From: Lepus europaeus
Lineage: Eukaryota > Chordata > Mammalia > Lagomorpha > Leporidae
DNA: 64,000 nt
Direction: 5' to 3'
NCBI RefSeq assembly: GCF_033115175.1
Contig: NC_084843.1
Coordinates: forward strand, 51,252,474 to 51,316,473
Shown: one piece after another, positions 34,403 to 46,470 of the stretch
How the letters are laid out: every line of letters begins with the position of its first letter
Position numbering within the stretch: the first letter of the stretch is position 1
Made by a program: the position numbers and the translations under genes
Notes under the pieces: model-generated
The model's database searches: none
Seen by the model: only the letters and a program-made list of their open reading frames with translations
Told to the model about the DNA's origin: nothing

Positions 34403-34992
34403 TGTTACTAGCCACTTATCACAACCCTAACAAACTAAAGGTCCTGGGAATTTAATGATGATGATACAGTCTTTTTTACAACTTCTAGTCACAACCTTTT
34501 TGTCTGTTGGTCAATATGTAACTTTGCTTTATGTTGCAGTTTATTTAATATATGTGTGACTGATTAATGTTGAACTCACAACCAAGAGCACTGTAACTCA
34601 TACCTGAATGAAGCTTATACAACACGTGTATCTTCTCTGTAAGGAACGTTGCAGCCTTCTTGCACTTAAGAACATCAGAGCACTTCAACACTATTCTTGA
34701 GGCACATTTTCAATGATGAAATCACCGCCAAAAAAAGCATAAAAGTGTGAAAAACATGGCACTACACAGACCAACGAAATCCCATTTGTTTATGGTAGAA
34801 GAGCTACAAGAAGGCAGAGTGTATGGGGCCTTGTTTATTTCAGCTGGCCTTGTAGGTGGGCAACTAAATTGTTTGCCACTCTGTGAATGTCTGTGACTGC
34901 ACATGGATGTTGATTTGGGATAAAAAGTAGATTTTAGCAAGTAGGCAAGTCTGCAAATACAGAGCCATGAATCTACAGGTAATGATGATTGA
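34403..34992 (-). mobile_element. TcMar-Tigger DNA transposon fragment
   Basis: On the minus strand it starts near 34992 with a terminus like 'ggtcaatcatcattacctgt' and proceeds through 'gattcatggctctgtatttg' to the start of a Tigger (pogo-type) transposase near 34720-34560. The decayed reading frame there includes 'TEKIHVLYKLHSGMSYSALG', the CENP-B-like helix-turn-helix region of Tigger transposases. The catalytic domain is missing. Confidence 0.75.
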
Positions 34993-34997
34993 CCCTG

Positions 34998-35016
34998 TGT
35001 GTGTGTGTGTGTGTGT
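34998..35016. repeat. (TG)n microsatellite
   Basis: Nine GT units at the outer end of the Tigger fragment. Confidence 0.9.
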
Positions 35017-36248
35017 AATGGGCAAATGATGAATGAAACAAAATTAATCTCAAGAGCTCAGTGACCTCTTTAAGTTGACTTGTGTTGATAAAGCCGATCT
35101 TGACCTTTTCCACAATAATGAGGACAGATCCTACTCCTACCATCTATGGTAGCCAACACTTCACATGATCCTCCAGATCTGTTTTCCTTTCTCCTTTTTT
35201 ATTAAGCTCTATTCTGTGAAATAATCCAGGTGAGTATACAGTGACCAGTATTTTTGGCTGGTAATGGGTAGATGTTGTTGACACAGCTGAAGCAAACCTC
35301 CTTATGCCTGGGGCAGAGATCTTAAACTCCCAACTACTGAGAGTTTCCTGAATTGCCAGAACCTTCAGCTGCTGAATTATTTAGCATAGGCAGGTTTTGA
35401 TCTGTCTAATTTATTTGTCCCAGTTCATGACATTTGAAAAATCCATTCTGTGTGTGAATCATTTTTTGTCTTGTCACACAGTGCAATGACTCACCTGGAT
35501 CTGGAAGTTGAGTGTGGATATGGAGGGAAAGACTGATCATGTTAACATGAGGGAAACAACTGTAGAGAGGAACATGGGAGATTATATTCACCCATACAAT
35601 GGGGAAGGAAAATTTTGAGAGCTTTCAGTATTTGGTAGACTTCTTTGAATTATGTAAAATAAATTTACAGCAACACTGAATTTTTTTGAACCTCACCAAC
35701 TTACTTATTTTGAAAGCTGTTTTCTGATTCTGATTTCTGATTTGAGTGTTGCCCAGAGGTGTTGGCATTTTCCAGTGCCATGTTGAGAAAAAGTAACAGT
35801 TGGGGTGGATGGTAGAGAGGAAAGACTAGCATGTCCTTGAAACCCTTTGCAATTTACTTTCCATGAGTGAGAGGAGGGTGTTGGAAGAGGCTTTCCTTGA
35901 AAACCAGTCCAGGTCCTGAAAGAACTTAGATACATCATAGAACCATCTTAATTCTCAGTGATATTAATCTTTGCATTAGGCAGGACTCTTTCTTTTTCAG
36001 AGAAAAACCATTCAAATGGCTTTATGGTAAAAGGAAATGTCTTGGGTCACTTAACAAAAAATGTCCTATGTAGGCTTTATGTTTGGCTGGATCCAGGGGT
36101 TCATGTAATGTCATCAAGAATTTTATATTTTTCTTCCCTCAGTTCTGCCTGCCCTTTTACTATTATAGTGCCAAACTGGTTTACATCCTGATATCATACC
36201 AATTATAGAAAAACTGCATTTTTTCTCAACGATTTTGTACAAGTTTTA
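35017..36248. other. Unique sequence, no gene seen
   Basis: No repeat or exon recognised. ORFs on both strands lack domain similarity. Confidence 0.5.
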
Positions 36249-36260
36249 GAATCCAGTCCT

Positions 36261-36601
36261 GGCCGGCGCTGTGGCTCAATAGGCTAATCCTCTGCCTTGC
36301 GGCGCCGGCACACCGGGTTCTAGTCCCGGTCGGGGCGCTGGATTCTGTCCCGGTTGCCCCTCTTCCAGGCCAGCTCTCTGCTGTGGCCCAGGAGTGCAGT
36401 GGAGGATGGCCCAAGTGCTTGGACCCTGCACCCGCATGGGAGACCAGGAGAAGCACTTGGCTCTTGGCTTTGGATCAGCACAGTGCGCCGGCTGCAGCGG
36501 CCATTGTGAGGTGAACCAACGGAAAAGGAAGACCTTTCTCTCTGTCTCTCTCTCTCACTGTCCACTTTGCCTGTCAAAAAAAAAAAAAAAAAAAAAAAAA
36601 G
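36261..36601 (+). mobile_element. CSINE, young type, perfect 12-bp duplication
   Basis: Head 'ggccggcgctgtggctcaat', tail 'tgcctgtca' followed by 25 A. Direct repeats 'gaatccagtcct' at 36249-36260 and 36602-36613 are identical. Confidence 0.97.
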
Positions 36602-36613
36602 GAATCCAGTCCT

Positions 36614-37220
36614 TTGTTCCTTGCTTTCTGTTTTGTATTGTCTTAGCCGGATGTTCATTCCTAAGCAGTCTTCAGAGTCCATGTGAGTCAGTGCTCTGAT
36701 AGACCGAGCATCCATCATTTCACCACTTCTGGAGTCAGGGAGGGAGTTAGTGTCACCTATACAATGTGGTATTAAATAACATTAGAGATCTTTCTTCAAG
36801 GAATATCAGAATGTTGCTATCAGAAATAAAGGAAATTAATTCTGACAGGCAAATTAATAAATGTCTATTTTGTTTCCATTAAACCATTGGCTTGATGTAT
36901 GTTTAAATTAAGATGTTGGATATAAAAGTGTACTGAAAACAACACAAATAAATATAGTGTATTATCATTATTACTGTGTATAAACAGCATCAAGTTAATT
37001 AAATATATACATATTTATATGTAACGGTTAGGAATTATGAATTCTTTTACTCAAGGAACTTAAATCTAGTGAGATGTTAGCAGGTAAAAAATAATGAACT
37101 ACATCAAGAATTAGGAGGAAATAATTGCTAAAGAGGAAATGTGTGGAAAGGCAAAGAATTATGGGTATATTAATTTTGAGCAAAGAAAATTTAAGCAGTG
37201 CCTTAGGAAACCAAATTATC
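36614..37220. other. Unique AT-rich sequence, no gene seen
   Basis: No repeat or exon recognised. Confidence 0.5.
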
Positions 37221-37232
37221 TTACTACTAGCT

Positions 37233-37561
37233 TTTTTTAAGTTTTTTTTGTTTGTTTGTTTAAAATTTCATTTGAAAGGGAGAAAGAGAGAGAGATCTAC
37301 CATCTGCTGCTTCACTCCCCAAATGAATATAACAGCTGAGATGAGGCAAGGCCAAATCCAGGATCTGGAAACTTAGTCTAGGTCTCTCACGTGAGTGGCA
37401 GGGACCCAACTGCTTGAGCCATCACCTGCTGCTTCCCAAGATTCATAATAGCAGGAAACTTGAATTGGGAGAAGAACAAGAACTGGAACCCAGGCTTTCT
37501 AGTAGAGGATGTGGGTGTTACAAGTGGCATCCTAACAGCTGGCCTAATGTCTGCCCCCTCT
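37233..37561 (-). mobile_element. CSINE, old type
   Basis: T-rich tail side with (GTTT)n, 'tcatttgaaagggagaaaga', 'gctgcttcactccccaaatg' and head side 'cctaacagctggcctaatgt'. Direct repeats 'ctactagct' at 37224-37232 and 37562-37570. Confidence 0.85.
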
Positions 37562-37570
37562 CTACTAGCT

Positions 37571-40500
37571 ATAAGGGTCAACATAAAAGGGAAAAAGAGA
37601 GGGTGAAATGTGCAACAGAGTCAGAAATGCAGAAGAGGGAAGGAGAGGAATATTAATCTAATTAGAGTAAGGGAGTTCCTGGAGGTAAGACTGTGGGAGG
37701 GTTATTCCTTGTGGTTTTCAACTCTGGTACAGAATTAACTGTGAAAAACGTAAAAACAAAGGGGGAGGGGACTAGGACTCCTTCTTGAACTTCCAGAAGC
37801 ACAATCTCCAGCTGGGGCCCCAAGGGAACAAGTGAACAAACTCCACCTGGGACTTATGTGATTGGTATAATTCTATGAAGTGTCATATGGAGAGAGTTGT
37901 TTAATATGTTCCCTTTTATTTCTCTCTCCAAATATCTGTGATTCCCAATTAATAATTTGTTGCTTTGTATTAAATGATGCTTTGTGCTCAGTAATATTTT
38001 ATTTTTCTTGCACACCAAGGCTGCATGTTTTGGGGAAGGCAATAAGTCTTGAAACTTGAATTGTTTCCTTAAGCTTTCAGTTGAATATAATTTATATAAT
38101 TTCATGGCCCATTAATGCCTTATTTATCAGAATGTCACTTAAGCAGCCACATCAACCATTGCAAGTTTAGCTAAGAGCCAGGAAAAGAAAGAGAACTCTT
38201 GAACAGTCAAAAGCATGGCTGTAACGCTCATTCTCTAGAGGCCTGCACTACACACATGGAAGAGTCCAAGGAGGATTTACAATCATGAAATACTTAGACA
38301 CACATATACCCAGACCAAAAACATCCAATCTAATTTGTTCATGGTAGATTTGAAATAAGGAGTTAGAACAAGAGGATTTTAGGTCACTAAGATGAATCTC
38401 TAGATCCATAACCCTGGGATAATACTCAACTAAAAATGAAAAAAAAAAAGACATTAAAAGCTTAGTCAAAATGCATGGCAATATTAGGATGCTAAGAGTA
38501 TCACATATACACATGTTCCTGATAAGACCCCTGTGTGATCCAGAGGTAGGCATGTTCAGTATATTCTATTGTAAATGTCAAACAGATGTTTATAGTTATA
38601 ATTTATGCATATAATTTTATAATTTATATAATATGTAAAGTTATAATTTATATATTGTATGACATATGATTTGCAGTTTATGTCTCTATCTGATATGTTT
38701 TAAGAAAGTTGAATCTTAATGGGGTGAATTTCTTTTTTTTTGAAAATTCATTCACTTGTAACATTCTCAGACTGAGCAAGTTAAAGCACATATTATGACA
38801 CTTTATGATTTAATCTCCCTTTGATATCTGATGTTTCAAATATGAAGGAATATGTTTGGGAAAGAAATAGTGAACATGCAGTTTTGAAAAGTATCTCTCT
38901 GTTTTGTCAGTTAGGATTGTTTTCTAGTATAGCAGCAGATCAGGGATTGGCTTAATAATTTCTTATCACTGGATCTCTACTGGTAATAAAATGGGCTTAA
39001 CATTTTGCCCCAAGTGTTGCTTTCAGAGGGTGAAGATTCTTTGTAGAGTGAAGATGGGGTGCTTGGCTTTAGACCTCATTGGAGACCTGAAGTAAGACCA
39101 GAAGGTTTCTACCATTATTACCTGGCAGAGATCACAGAGCCATATCCCAGGGGACTCCTGGCTGTTTCCTCCTTATCTGATAGAACTTCTAATTTCTTAG
39201 AGTTTGCTAAAAATTAAACAAATACCTAACAATAAGCTTGTACTTACATGGGGTTATAATTTAAAGCCCTTTGGATATCTCAGTCTTGCTAAGTACCAGC
39301 AGACACTCCATATTCAGTGTGCGATGTTAGGGCACTAGAGCTGTAGACTGCCAGGACAAAAGAATGAAAAGGTTCAGTTTTCTCCAGACTCTTGTGAAGT
39401 GGCTTTCAGATGTATATTTAATTACAGTCTCAAATCAGATACATTCACATCCAGTATTCTTGTTGGAGAGAGGCATTCTATGCTGGATTAGCTCACCAAT
39501 CTTTCCTTGTTTCCAATTGAGACTTGAAAAAATGTGAATTGGATAAATGGATATTATCCATGTTGTTATTGTGACTATTAAGAAAAATTACAATTAGCCT
39601 GGTTAAAGGATGCATAATAATGATTACAGTTAAAGCTTGGCTGAACTCTGATAAGACTTTGTATTTGAAATTCAAAATTATAAACACATCTGCAGAGAAA
39701 TATATTATATTCACTAGTGGAAGATGTTGATTTCTGTTCCTTCTATCTTAAATAAACCTGGCCTTTTACGGAGAGAAGGTGCACTTTATTCATTAGCCTG
39801 CAGTTAGTTCAATTTGGGGTTTGATCTCCTGCCCTCAGGAGGTAAGCTGGAAAAGTTCATTCAAATCTCAAGAGCAACGATTTTATTAATACAGATGTGC
39901 TTGTTTGCTACAGATAAGACTCCTTTTGATACGTGTTAATAGTTTAGGTCAAATGTTTTCAAAAAATTAAGGGTAAAAGAAAATGGTCCAATTCTTCACA
40001 AATAGTCATCAAAAAGCATCCACTTATCAAACAAACTTCCTCCGAGGGTAAGCAGATGCTGGGAATTTAGGACTTGGAAATTAAGATCTTCTTTTCAGGA
40101 TCGCCATTGCCCTTGATTTATTCCTGAGCACCTTAAAGATTGAAGAAGGCTCAATAGCAGCAGGTGCTAACAGCCACATGTCTGCTCCCATCTGAAGCAG
40201 CAAATATGACGCATTGCTTCTTCAAAACTGGTTTTAAGGGTCAAAAATAAAAAAAATTAGTAAAGTCCATCTAATAAATTTTGTAATCCAGACAATTTCA
40301 TAGCTGAAGTTTAATAATTGTAATGTTTGTATCAGATTCTTCATCAAAACCTCCAATCTTGTGGCTTGTGTATGGGATTTGGGATAACAATGTCGTGACA
40401 AAGACTCATTCTGCCAAAAAATTTTATAAAAAAATTTTCCAAAATGGTGTTTCTAATTTAGTAAAAGGAAGGTTTCCTGGAAAAATGAGGAAGCGTTTGA

Positions 40501-41214
40501 TTTTGCTGGCTTTTATCCTTTGCCACAGATGTACTGCTGAGGGAGATGAAATGCCTGTTCCTCAGGCACCACCAACACCCTGTAATGACAAGCCATTAAC
40601 TTTAGTTCAAAAGTATACTCTGGTGAGAATGCAGGAGCTGGAGTGAGCATTGCCTGTAATCTCTTGTGAAGAACCCAGGGACCAAACCTTCAAGTATGCA
40701 AAGGAGAGGGGGGAGATTCAGAGTAGGTCTTTATACAAGGGGGTCAGGAACTTTTAACTCCTGTGGTTCCCTCAATGGTAAAGGAAAGGAACATAGCTAG
40801 GCAGGCAAGATGCCTATGCAGGTACCTCCTAGGGGTTGTAGAATGTGAGCTGCAGGTAGCATGGTAGATCCAAAAGGGTCAACAACTGCTCAAATAATAG
40901 CCAGTTTAGGCTTCAGATATATGGGTCTTGATGAGGAACCAGCTATGAAATATTTTCAAAGAACATAAAGGCACAGAATTTATGTAAAATCTCCCAATAT
41001 ATAAAAGCTTGTCTAGATTTATAAAAACATTTTGTGGCCTAGCAGAAGATGGTTGAGGTTGGAATGAGGTCCGTGGACTACCTTTATGCATCTAGAGGTT
41101 TAGAATATCAGTGTTTTCACACAAAATTTGTTAGGACATTGGTTGTCACACATTGTCCTAGTGAGCTTTCTGTGGTCCCAAAGAACAAAAACTCAAAAAC
41201 CTACACAAATATGC
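37571..41214. other. Long unique stretch, no gene proven
   Basis: 3.6 kb without a recognised SINE or LINE. AT-rich tract near 38585-38670. The part at about 39760-40230 is of mixed composition and could be conserved noncoding DNA. The 107-codon ORF at 40323-40646 has no recognisable domain and is not called. Confidence 0.45.
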
Positions 41215-41410
41215 GTGTACTTTAAAATGTTAATAGAAAATGAAATGAAAGGTTTCTATTGATACAAAAATTTTTGCAATTCATGCCTACAAAATCCATA
41301 CAAACTTCAAAAAATTCATATTATGAAAAATTATGTATTGATTTTAAAATCACTTTGTCCCAAATAAATTCCTTTTAATTCCATTTTCCACAAACTTTTT
41401 GAAGTGCTCA
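41215..41410. mobile_element. Mariner-derived MITE-like element (about 195 bp)
   Basis: Left end 'gtgtactttaaaatgttaat' and right end 'ccacaaactttttgaagtgc' (about 41388-41407) form imperfect inverted repeats of the same type as the mariner at 13075-15646. The right arm also keeps the adjacent 'ttttaattccattttccac'. An extra internal copy of the end ('aaacttcaaaaaattcatat' at about 41303) suggests a rearranged copy. No transposase sequence remains. Confidence 0.6.
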
Positions 41411-41530
41411 TGTTTGTGTATACATGCATGTGTGTGGACCCCAGTTTTTCTATTTTTTTTTGAAAAAACGCAATGACCATTTTATAAATATCATGTATGG
41501 CCGAAAAGAAACTCTCTGGGCTCTGAGAAT

Positions 41531-41800
41531 GAGAAATCAGGAATTGAAGAGAAAGGGAGAGATATTTATTTACTGGTTCACTCCCTAAATGGCTGCAATA
41601 GCCAGGGCTGGGCCAGGCCAAATTCAGGAGCCCAGAGCACCATTCATGTCTCCCACATGGCTGGCAGGGGCACAAGTACTTGGGCCATCATCCATGGTTT
41701 TCTCAGGAGCATTAACAGGAAGCTGGATTAGAAATGGAGCAGTGGGGACTTGATGCTGGTGTTGTAAGTGGCCGCTTAACCCTCTGTGTTGCAATAGGAG
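41531..41800 (-). mobile_element. CSINE, old and diverged
   Basis: 'tggttcactccctaaatggc', 'tcatgtctcccacatggctg', 'caagtacttgggccatcatc' and 'agctggattagaaatggagc' occur in the order expected for a minus-strand CSINE. The tail side is badly eroded. Confidence 0.8.
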
Positions 41801-41814
41801 TTCACATGCAGGGT

Positions 41815-42265
41815 CTTTGATTCAGAACTTGCTTATTTAATAATGTAATTGAGAAAGTCTCAGAGATGTGTACAAAGATGTATGTTTAAAGATATTCATC
41901 AATACATTACTGGTTGAAAACTGGAAACAACTAAAATGCCCAACATCAAGGAACTGGTTAAAGTGTGAAACAGACACTAAATAGAACATTTTGTGACTCA
42001 GAATATTTTGGAAAAATATATTTACTAACTTGAGAATATTCACAACAAAGTGCTAAGCCCACTACAAAAGTACATGGGTATTATATGCATATTTTTGTAT
42101 AAAAGTATATGTGTATTAATAAAATTTGGAAGATACCACCAAAATTTTAATAATGATTATTTCCAAAAGTAGGATAAAAAATCCTTTTCACTTTTTGCTT
42201 TTCAGTTTTTTCTAGTGTTACTGTATTGAGTGTGTAATACTTTTATGATATGTAAACAAGCCAAC
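41815..42265 (+). mobile_element. Ancient L1 (L1M-type) 3'-region fragment
   Basis: 'ctggttgaaaactggaaaca' with 'actaaaatgcccaacatcaa' and 'ggaactggttaaagtgtg', then 'catatttttgtataaaagta', and 'atccttttcactttttgctt' follow the order of old mammalian L1 elements ('aattggaaacaacctaaatgt', 'ggggactggttaaata', and a 3' end with 'tacttttcac'). Confidence 0.65.
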
Positions 42266-42410
42266 CCAATACACATAATGAATAAAAATGAATTTTTTTT
42301 TGTCAAGGAACAGTGTGAAAATAAAGAGTAAAATTATAATGAGAGAATTTTTAGCAGTTTCTGAGCTCAGTAAAACTACAGTTGACACAGGACCCCATAA
42401 CTAGAACTTC

Positions 42411-42691
42411 TTTTCTTAAAAATTGTTTATTTGAGAATCATAGAGGAAGGGGGGAGACAGAGAGAGAAATAGAGAGAGATCTCATCAGTTGGTCCATTTC
42501 CTATATGCCCACAACAGCTGTGGACTGGGGCCATAGCTAGGAAATCAATCCAGGTCTCTCACATGAGTTGTAGGAACCAAGTTTCTCTAACAGTTACTGC
42601 TACCTCTCAGGGTCTGTTTTAGCAGGTATCAAATCTAGGTGCTCCAATATAGGATGCGGGTGTCTTAACCACTGAGCTAAATGCTGGCTCT
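42411..42691 (-). mobile_element. CSINE, old and diverged
   Basis: 'aattgtttatttgagaatca', GA-rich block, 'ttggtccatttcctatatgc', 'aggtctctcacatgagttgt' and head side 'ccactgagctaaatgctggc'. Confidence 0.85.
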
Positions 42692-42756
42692 CAGAAGTGC
42701 TTTTAGGAAGCTGTCAAAGCATGAGTAAACATCAAAATGTACGCATGTGAATATCC

Positions 42757-43235
42757 ATTTTTTTTCCCTGCACCATTTATTGAAAAAAAACTGTCCTTTT
42801 TTTCTTAGCTTGTTTATCAAAGATCAGTTGGTTGAATATACTTGAGTTTACTTCTGGGGTGTTTATTCTGATGCATTGGTCACAGGTCTGTTTTTAGGAC
42901 ATTTCCATGATGCTATAATTGCTATAGATTTGTAATATACTTTCACATCAGATAGTGTGATGCCTGCCTCGTGTCCTGTTCTTCCTACTAAAAATTACTT
43001 TGGCTATTTGGGGCCTTTTGTGGTCTCATACAAATGTTAGTAGTGTTCTTTCTAGCTCTGTGAAAAATGCCATAGGTACTTTAAGAGATTAATTACATTG
43101 AATATATAAATGGTTTTGGGTCATATGGGCAGTTTAATGATATTGATTCTTCCAATCCATGAACATGGGATGTTTTTCTGTTTCTTTGTATCTTGCTTAA
43201 TTTCTTTAATCAGTGTATTATAATTTTCCTTTGTC
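42757..43235 (-). mobile_element. L1 ORF2 fragment, older than its neighbour
   Basis: The plus strand shows antisense ORF2: 'ctgcaccatttattgaaaaa', 'tgcctgcctcgtgtcctgtt', 'ctttggctatttggggcctt', 'tgatattgattcttccaatc' and 'catgaacatggga'. The same landmarks appear at 22740-23140 in the large L1. Many substitutions, no open frame and no 3' end. Confidence 0.85.
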
Positions 43236-43660
43236 AATATTATGTCTATTACAGTAAGCAAGGATTTAACTTAATAATGCTGATTTTGTTTCTCTCCTCC
43301 CCTTTTCTACTGAAAATCACTCTTAGTTTCTTCACAGTTCAGTTTTGTGCCTCCCACCAATATTAAGACACCGTTTTTTGTTGTATCATAATTGATAGTA
43401 TGTATTGATCTCTCACTATGAAAATAATGATATCAGTGTTTCTATACTTTTTTTTAACCTCTACCTTTCCTTCATCATTTCTATCTTAGGTCAGTTTCAA
43501 CTTTTCTCTTATTTTGGCAAAGTTGATATACATATATTTGGTGCAGTAATTATAATAAAGTATGTCATAGGCCATACTTTGTTTACAAATTGATTCTAAA
43601 AATTGAAAATGAAAATAATTATTTTATTATTTATTATTTATTTTTATTTTTTATTATTAC
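43236..43660. other. AT-rich sequence between opposing L1 fragments
   Basis: No recognisable L1 or other repeat. Ends in a T/A-rich run that may be part of the target site of the next element. Confidence 0.45.
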
Positions 43661-43662
43661 TG

Positions 43663-44425
43663 TACAAGAAACAGTCAAGAAAGTAAAGAGGCAATTAACA
43701 GAATGGGAAAAAATATTTGCAAACTATGCAACAGAAAGGGTTAATAACCAGAATCTACAAAGAGATCAAGAAACTCCACAATAACAAAACAAACAACCCA
43801 CTTAAGAGATGGGCCAAGGACCTCAATAGACATTTTTCAGAAGAAGAAATCCAAATGGCCAACAGACACATGAAAAAATGTTCAGAATCACTAGCCTTCA
43901 GGGAAATGGAAATCAAAACCACAGTGAGGTTTCACCTGACCTTGGTTAGAATGGCTTACATACAGAATCTACCAACAACTGATGCTGGTGAGGATGTGGG
44001 GAAAAAGGGACACTAGCCCACTGTTGGTGGGAATGCAAACTGGTAAAGCCACTATGGAAGTCAGTTTGGAGATTCCTGAGAAACCTGAATATAGCCCTAC
44101 CACATGACCCAGCCATCCCACTCCTTGGAATTTACCCAAAGGAAATTAAATTGGCAAATAAAAGAGTTGTCTGCACCTTAATGTTTATTGCAGCTCAGTT
44201 TGCAATAGCTAAGACCTGGAATCAACCTAAATGCCCATCAACAGAAGACTGGATAAAGAAATTATGAGACATGTACTCTATAGAATACTATACAGCAGTA
44301 AAAAAAACAATGAAATCCGGTCATTTGCAACAAAATGGAGGAATCTGGAAAACATCATGCTAAGTGACATAAGCCAGTCCCAGAGGGATAAATATCATAT
44401 GTTCTCCCTGTTCGGTGACAACTAA
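43663..44425 (+). pseudogene. L1 ORF2 C-terminus, frameshifted
   Basis: The L1 ORF2 protein C-terminus is spread over three frames: '[19 protein letters not shown]' (ORF to 43784), then '[19 protein letters not shown]' (43717-44016), then the last segment ending 'YHMFSLFGDN' (44231-44425). The cysteine-rich region near 43980-44035 is broken by a frameshift followed by a stop at about 44014. Not functional. Confidence 0.88.
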
Positions 44426-45660
44426 CCGAATACCAAAAAGGAAACCTGTAGAAGTGAAATGGACACTATGAGAAAGAGTGACTTGATTGGCCCTTGTCCT
44501 GACTGTTGATGAACAACTTAATACTTTATCCCTCCTGGTATTTTTTTTTTGTTGTTGTTCTACTTAATACTATTGGTTGAATTCTGTTATTAATACACAG
44601 TTATTCTTAAGAGTTGAAACTTAACTGAAAAGTGATCCCTGTTAAATATAAGAGTGGGAATAAGAGAGGGAAGAGATGAACAGTTTGGGACATGCTCAAT
44701 CAGACTTGCCCCAAATGGTAGAGTTAGAAACGTGCCAGGGGATTCCAATACAATCCCATCAAGGTGGCATGTACCAATGCCATCTCACTAGTCCAAGTGA
44801 TCAATTGCTGTTCACAATTGATCATAATGATAGGACTAAGAGTCAAAGGGATCACATAAACAAGATTAGTGTCTGAAAATACTAACCAATAGAATAAAAA
44901 AGGGAGAGAATGATCCAACATGGGAAGTGGAATACACAGCAGACTCATAGAATGGCAGATGTCCTAAACAGCACTCTGGCCTCAGAGTCAGCCCTTAAGA
45001 TATTCGGATCTAGCTGAAGAGCCCATGAGAGTATTTTAGGCATGGAAAGCCAAGACACTCTGGCAAAAAAACAAAACAAAACACACAAAACCTAAATGAA
45101 AGATCTCTGGGAGTGAGATCCCAGTGGAAGGAACAGGCCATCAAAGAAGGAGGTACCTTTCTCTGAAGGGAGAAGAGAACTTCCACTTTGACTATGGCCC
45201 TGTCTAAATAAGATTGGAGTTTGCGAACTCAAAAGGCTTCCATAGCCTTGGCAACTCATAACTAGAGCCTAGGGTGATTACTGACACCATAAACAAGAGT
45301 GTCAATTTGTTAAGTCAACAACAGGAGTCACTGTGCACTTACTCCTCATGTAGGATCTCTGTTCTTAATGTTTTGTTCAATGTGAATTAATGCTATAACT
45401 AGTACTCAAACAGTATTTTACACTTTATGTTTCTGTGTGGGTGCAATGTTGAAATCTTTACTTAATATATACTAAATTGATCTTCTGTATATAAGGAGAA
45501 TTGAACATGAATCTTGATGTGAATGGAATGGGAGAGGGAGCTGGAGATGGGAGGGTTGTGGGTGGGAGGGTGGTTATGGGTGGGGGGAAGCCATTGTAAT
45601 CCATAAGCTGTACTTTGGAAATTTATATTCATAAATAAAAGTTAAAAAAATAAAAAATAA
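43663..45660 (+). mobile_element. L1, 5'-truncated, with ORF2 end and 3'UTR
   Basis: Starts inside ORF2 ('agtcaagaaagtaaagaggc'), passes the end of ORF2 near 44425, then a complete 3'UTR with a G-rich stretch (about 45528-45590) and 'ataaataaaagtt' before an A-rich tail. It contains the 3'UTR block only once. About 2 kb long. The target duplication is obscured by A/T-rich flanks. Confidence 0.92.
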
Positions 45661-45679
45661 AAATATTTTAAAAACTATA

Positions 45680-45768
45680 TTTTTATTTTCAAAGAGTTAG
45701 AGAGAGAAAGAGAAAGAGAGAGATAGATCCTCTTTCTACTGGTTTACTCCCCAGAATTGGGCAATTTT
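45680..45768 (-). mobile_element. Partial CSINE
   Basis: GA-rich block followed by 'tcctctttctactggtttac' and 'tccccagaattgggcaat': the 3' part of a minus-strand CSINE only. Confidence 0.65.
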
Positions 45769-45806
45769 TATGTTTCTAAGAGTTTATTTTTATTTTTATT
45801 TTTTTT

Positions 45807-46143
45807 AATTTTTTCTGACAGGCAGAGTGGACAGTGAGAGAGAGAGACAGAGTGAAAGGTCTTCCTTTGCCGTTGGTTCACCCTCCAATGGCTGCCGCGG
45901 CCGGCGCGCTGAGGCCTGCGCACCACGCTGATCCGAAGCCAGGAGCCAGGTGCTTCTCCTGGTCTCCCATGCGGGTGCAGGGCCCAAGCACTTGGGCCAC
46001 CCTCCACTGCACTCTCAGGCCACAGCAGAGAGCTGGCCTGGAAGAGGGGCAACCGGGACAGAACCCGGCGCCCCGACCGGGACTAGAACCCGGGGTGCCA
46101 GCGCTGCAGGCGGAGGATTAGCCTAGTGAGCCATGGCGCCGGC
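45807..46143 (-). mobile_element. CSINE, young type
   Basis: 'ctgacaggcagagtggacag', 'ccgttggttcaccctccaat' and head side 'gagccatggcgccggcc'. The flanks are both 'tatttttatttttt'-like, so the duplication is probable but low in complexity. Confidence 0.94.
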
Positions 46144-46157
46144 CTTATTTCTATTTT

Positions 46158-46470
46158 TTTAAAATATTTATTTATTTGAAAGAGTTACACAGAGAGAGAA
46201 GTAGAGGCAGAGAATGAGAGAAGTCTTCCATCTGGTGATTCACTCCCCAATTGGCCGCAATGGCTGGAGCTGTGCTGATCTGAAGCCAGTAGCTTCTTCC
46301 AGGTCTCCCACTCGAGTGCAGGGGCCCAAGGACTTGTGCCGTCTTCCACTGCTTTCTAAGGCAATAGCAGCGAGCTGGATCAGAAGTGGAGTAGCTGGAA
46401 CATGAACCTGGGCCCCTATGGGATGCTGGCTCTGCAGGCGGCAGCTTTACCCGCCACACCACAGCGCCGA
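46158..46470 (-). mobile_element. CSINE, old type
   Basis: 'aaaatatttatttatttgaa', 'ggtgattcactccccaattg', 'gcaggggcccaaggacttgt' and head side 'cgccacaccacagcgccgag'. Lies directly beside the preceding young CSINE in the same orientation. Confidence 0.92.

Noticed and set aside
40323-40646. 107-codon ORF with a hydrophobic stretch after an internal Met
   Set aside because: It looks slightly like a short secreted peptide, but has no family similarity and no splice or polyadenylation context that I can support.
42757-45660. A single L1 with 5' inversion by twin priming
   Set aside because: The minus piece and plus piece have a suitable order, but about 425 bp of non-L1 sequence separates them and the minus piece is more diverged, so two independent insertions are more likely.
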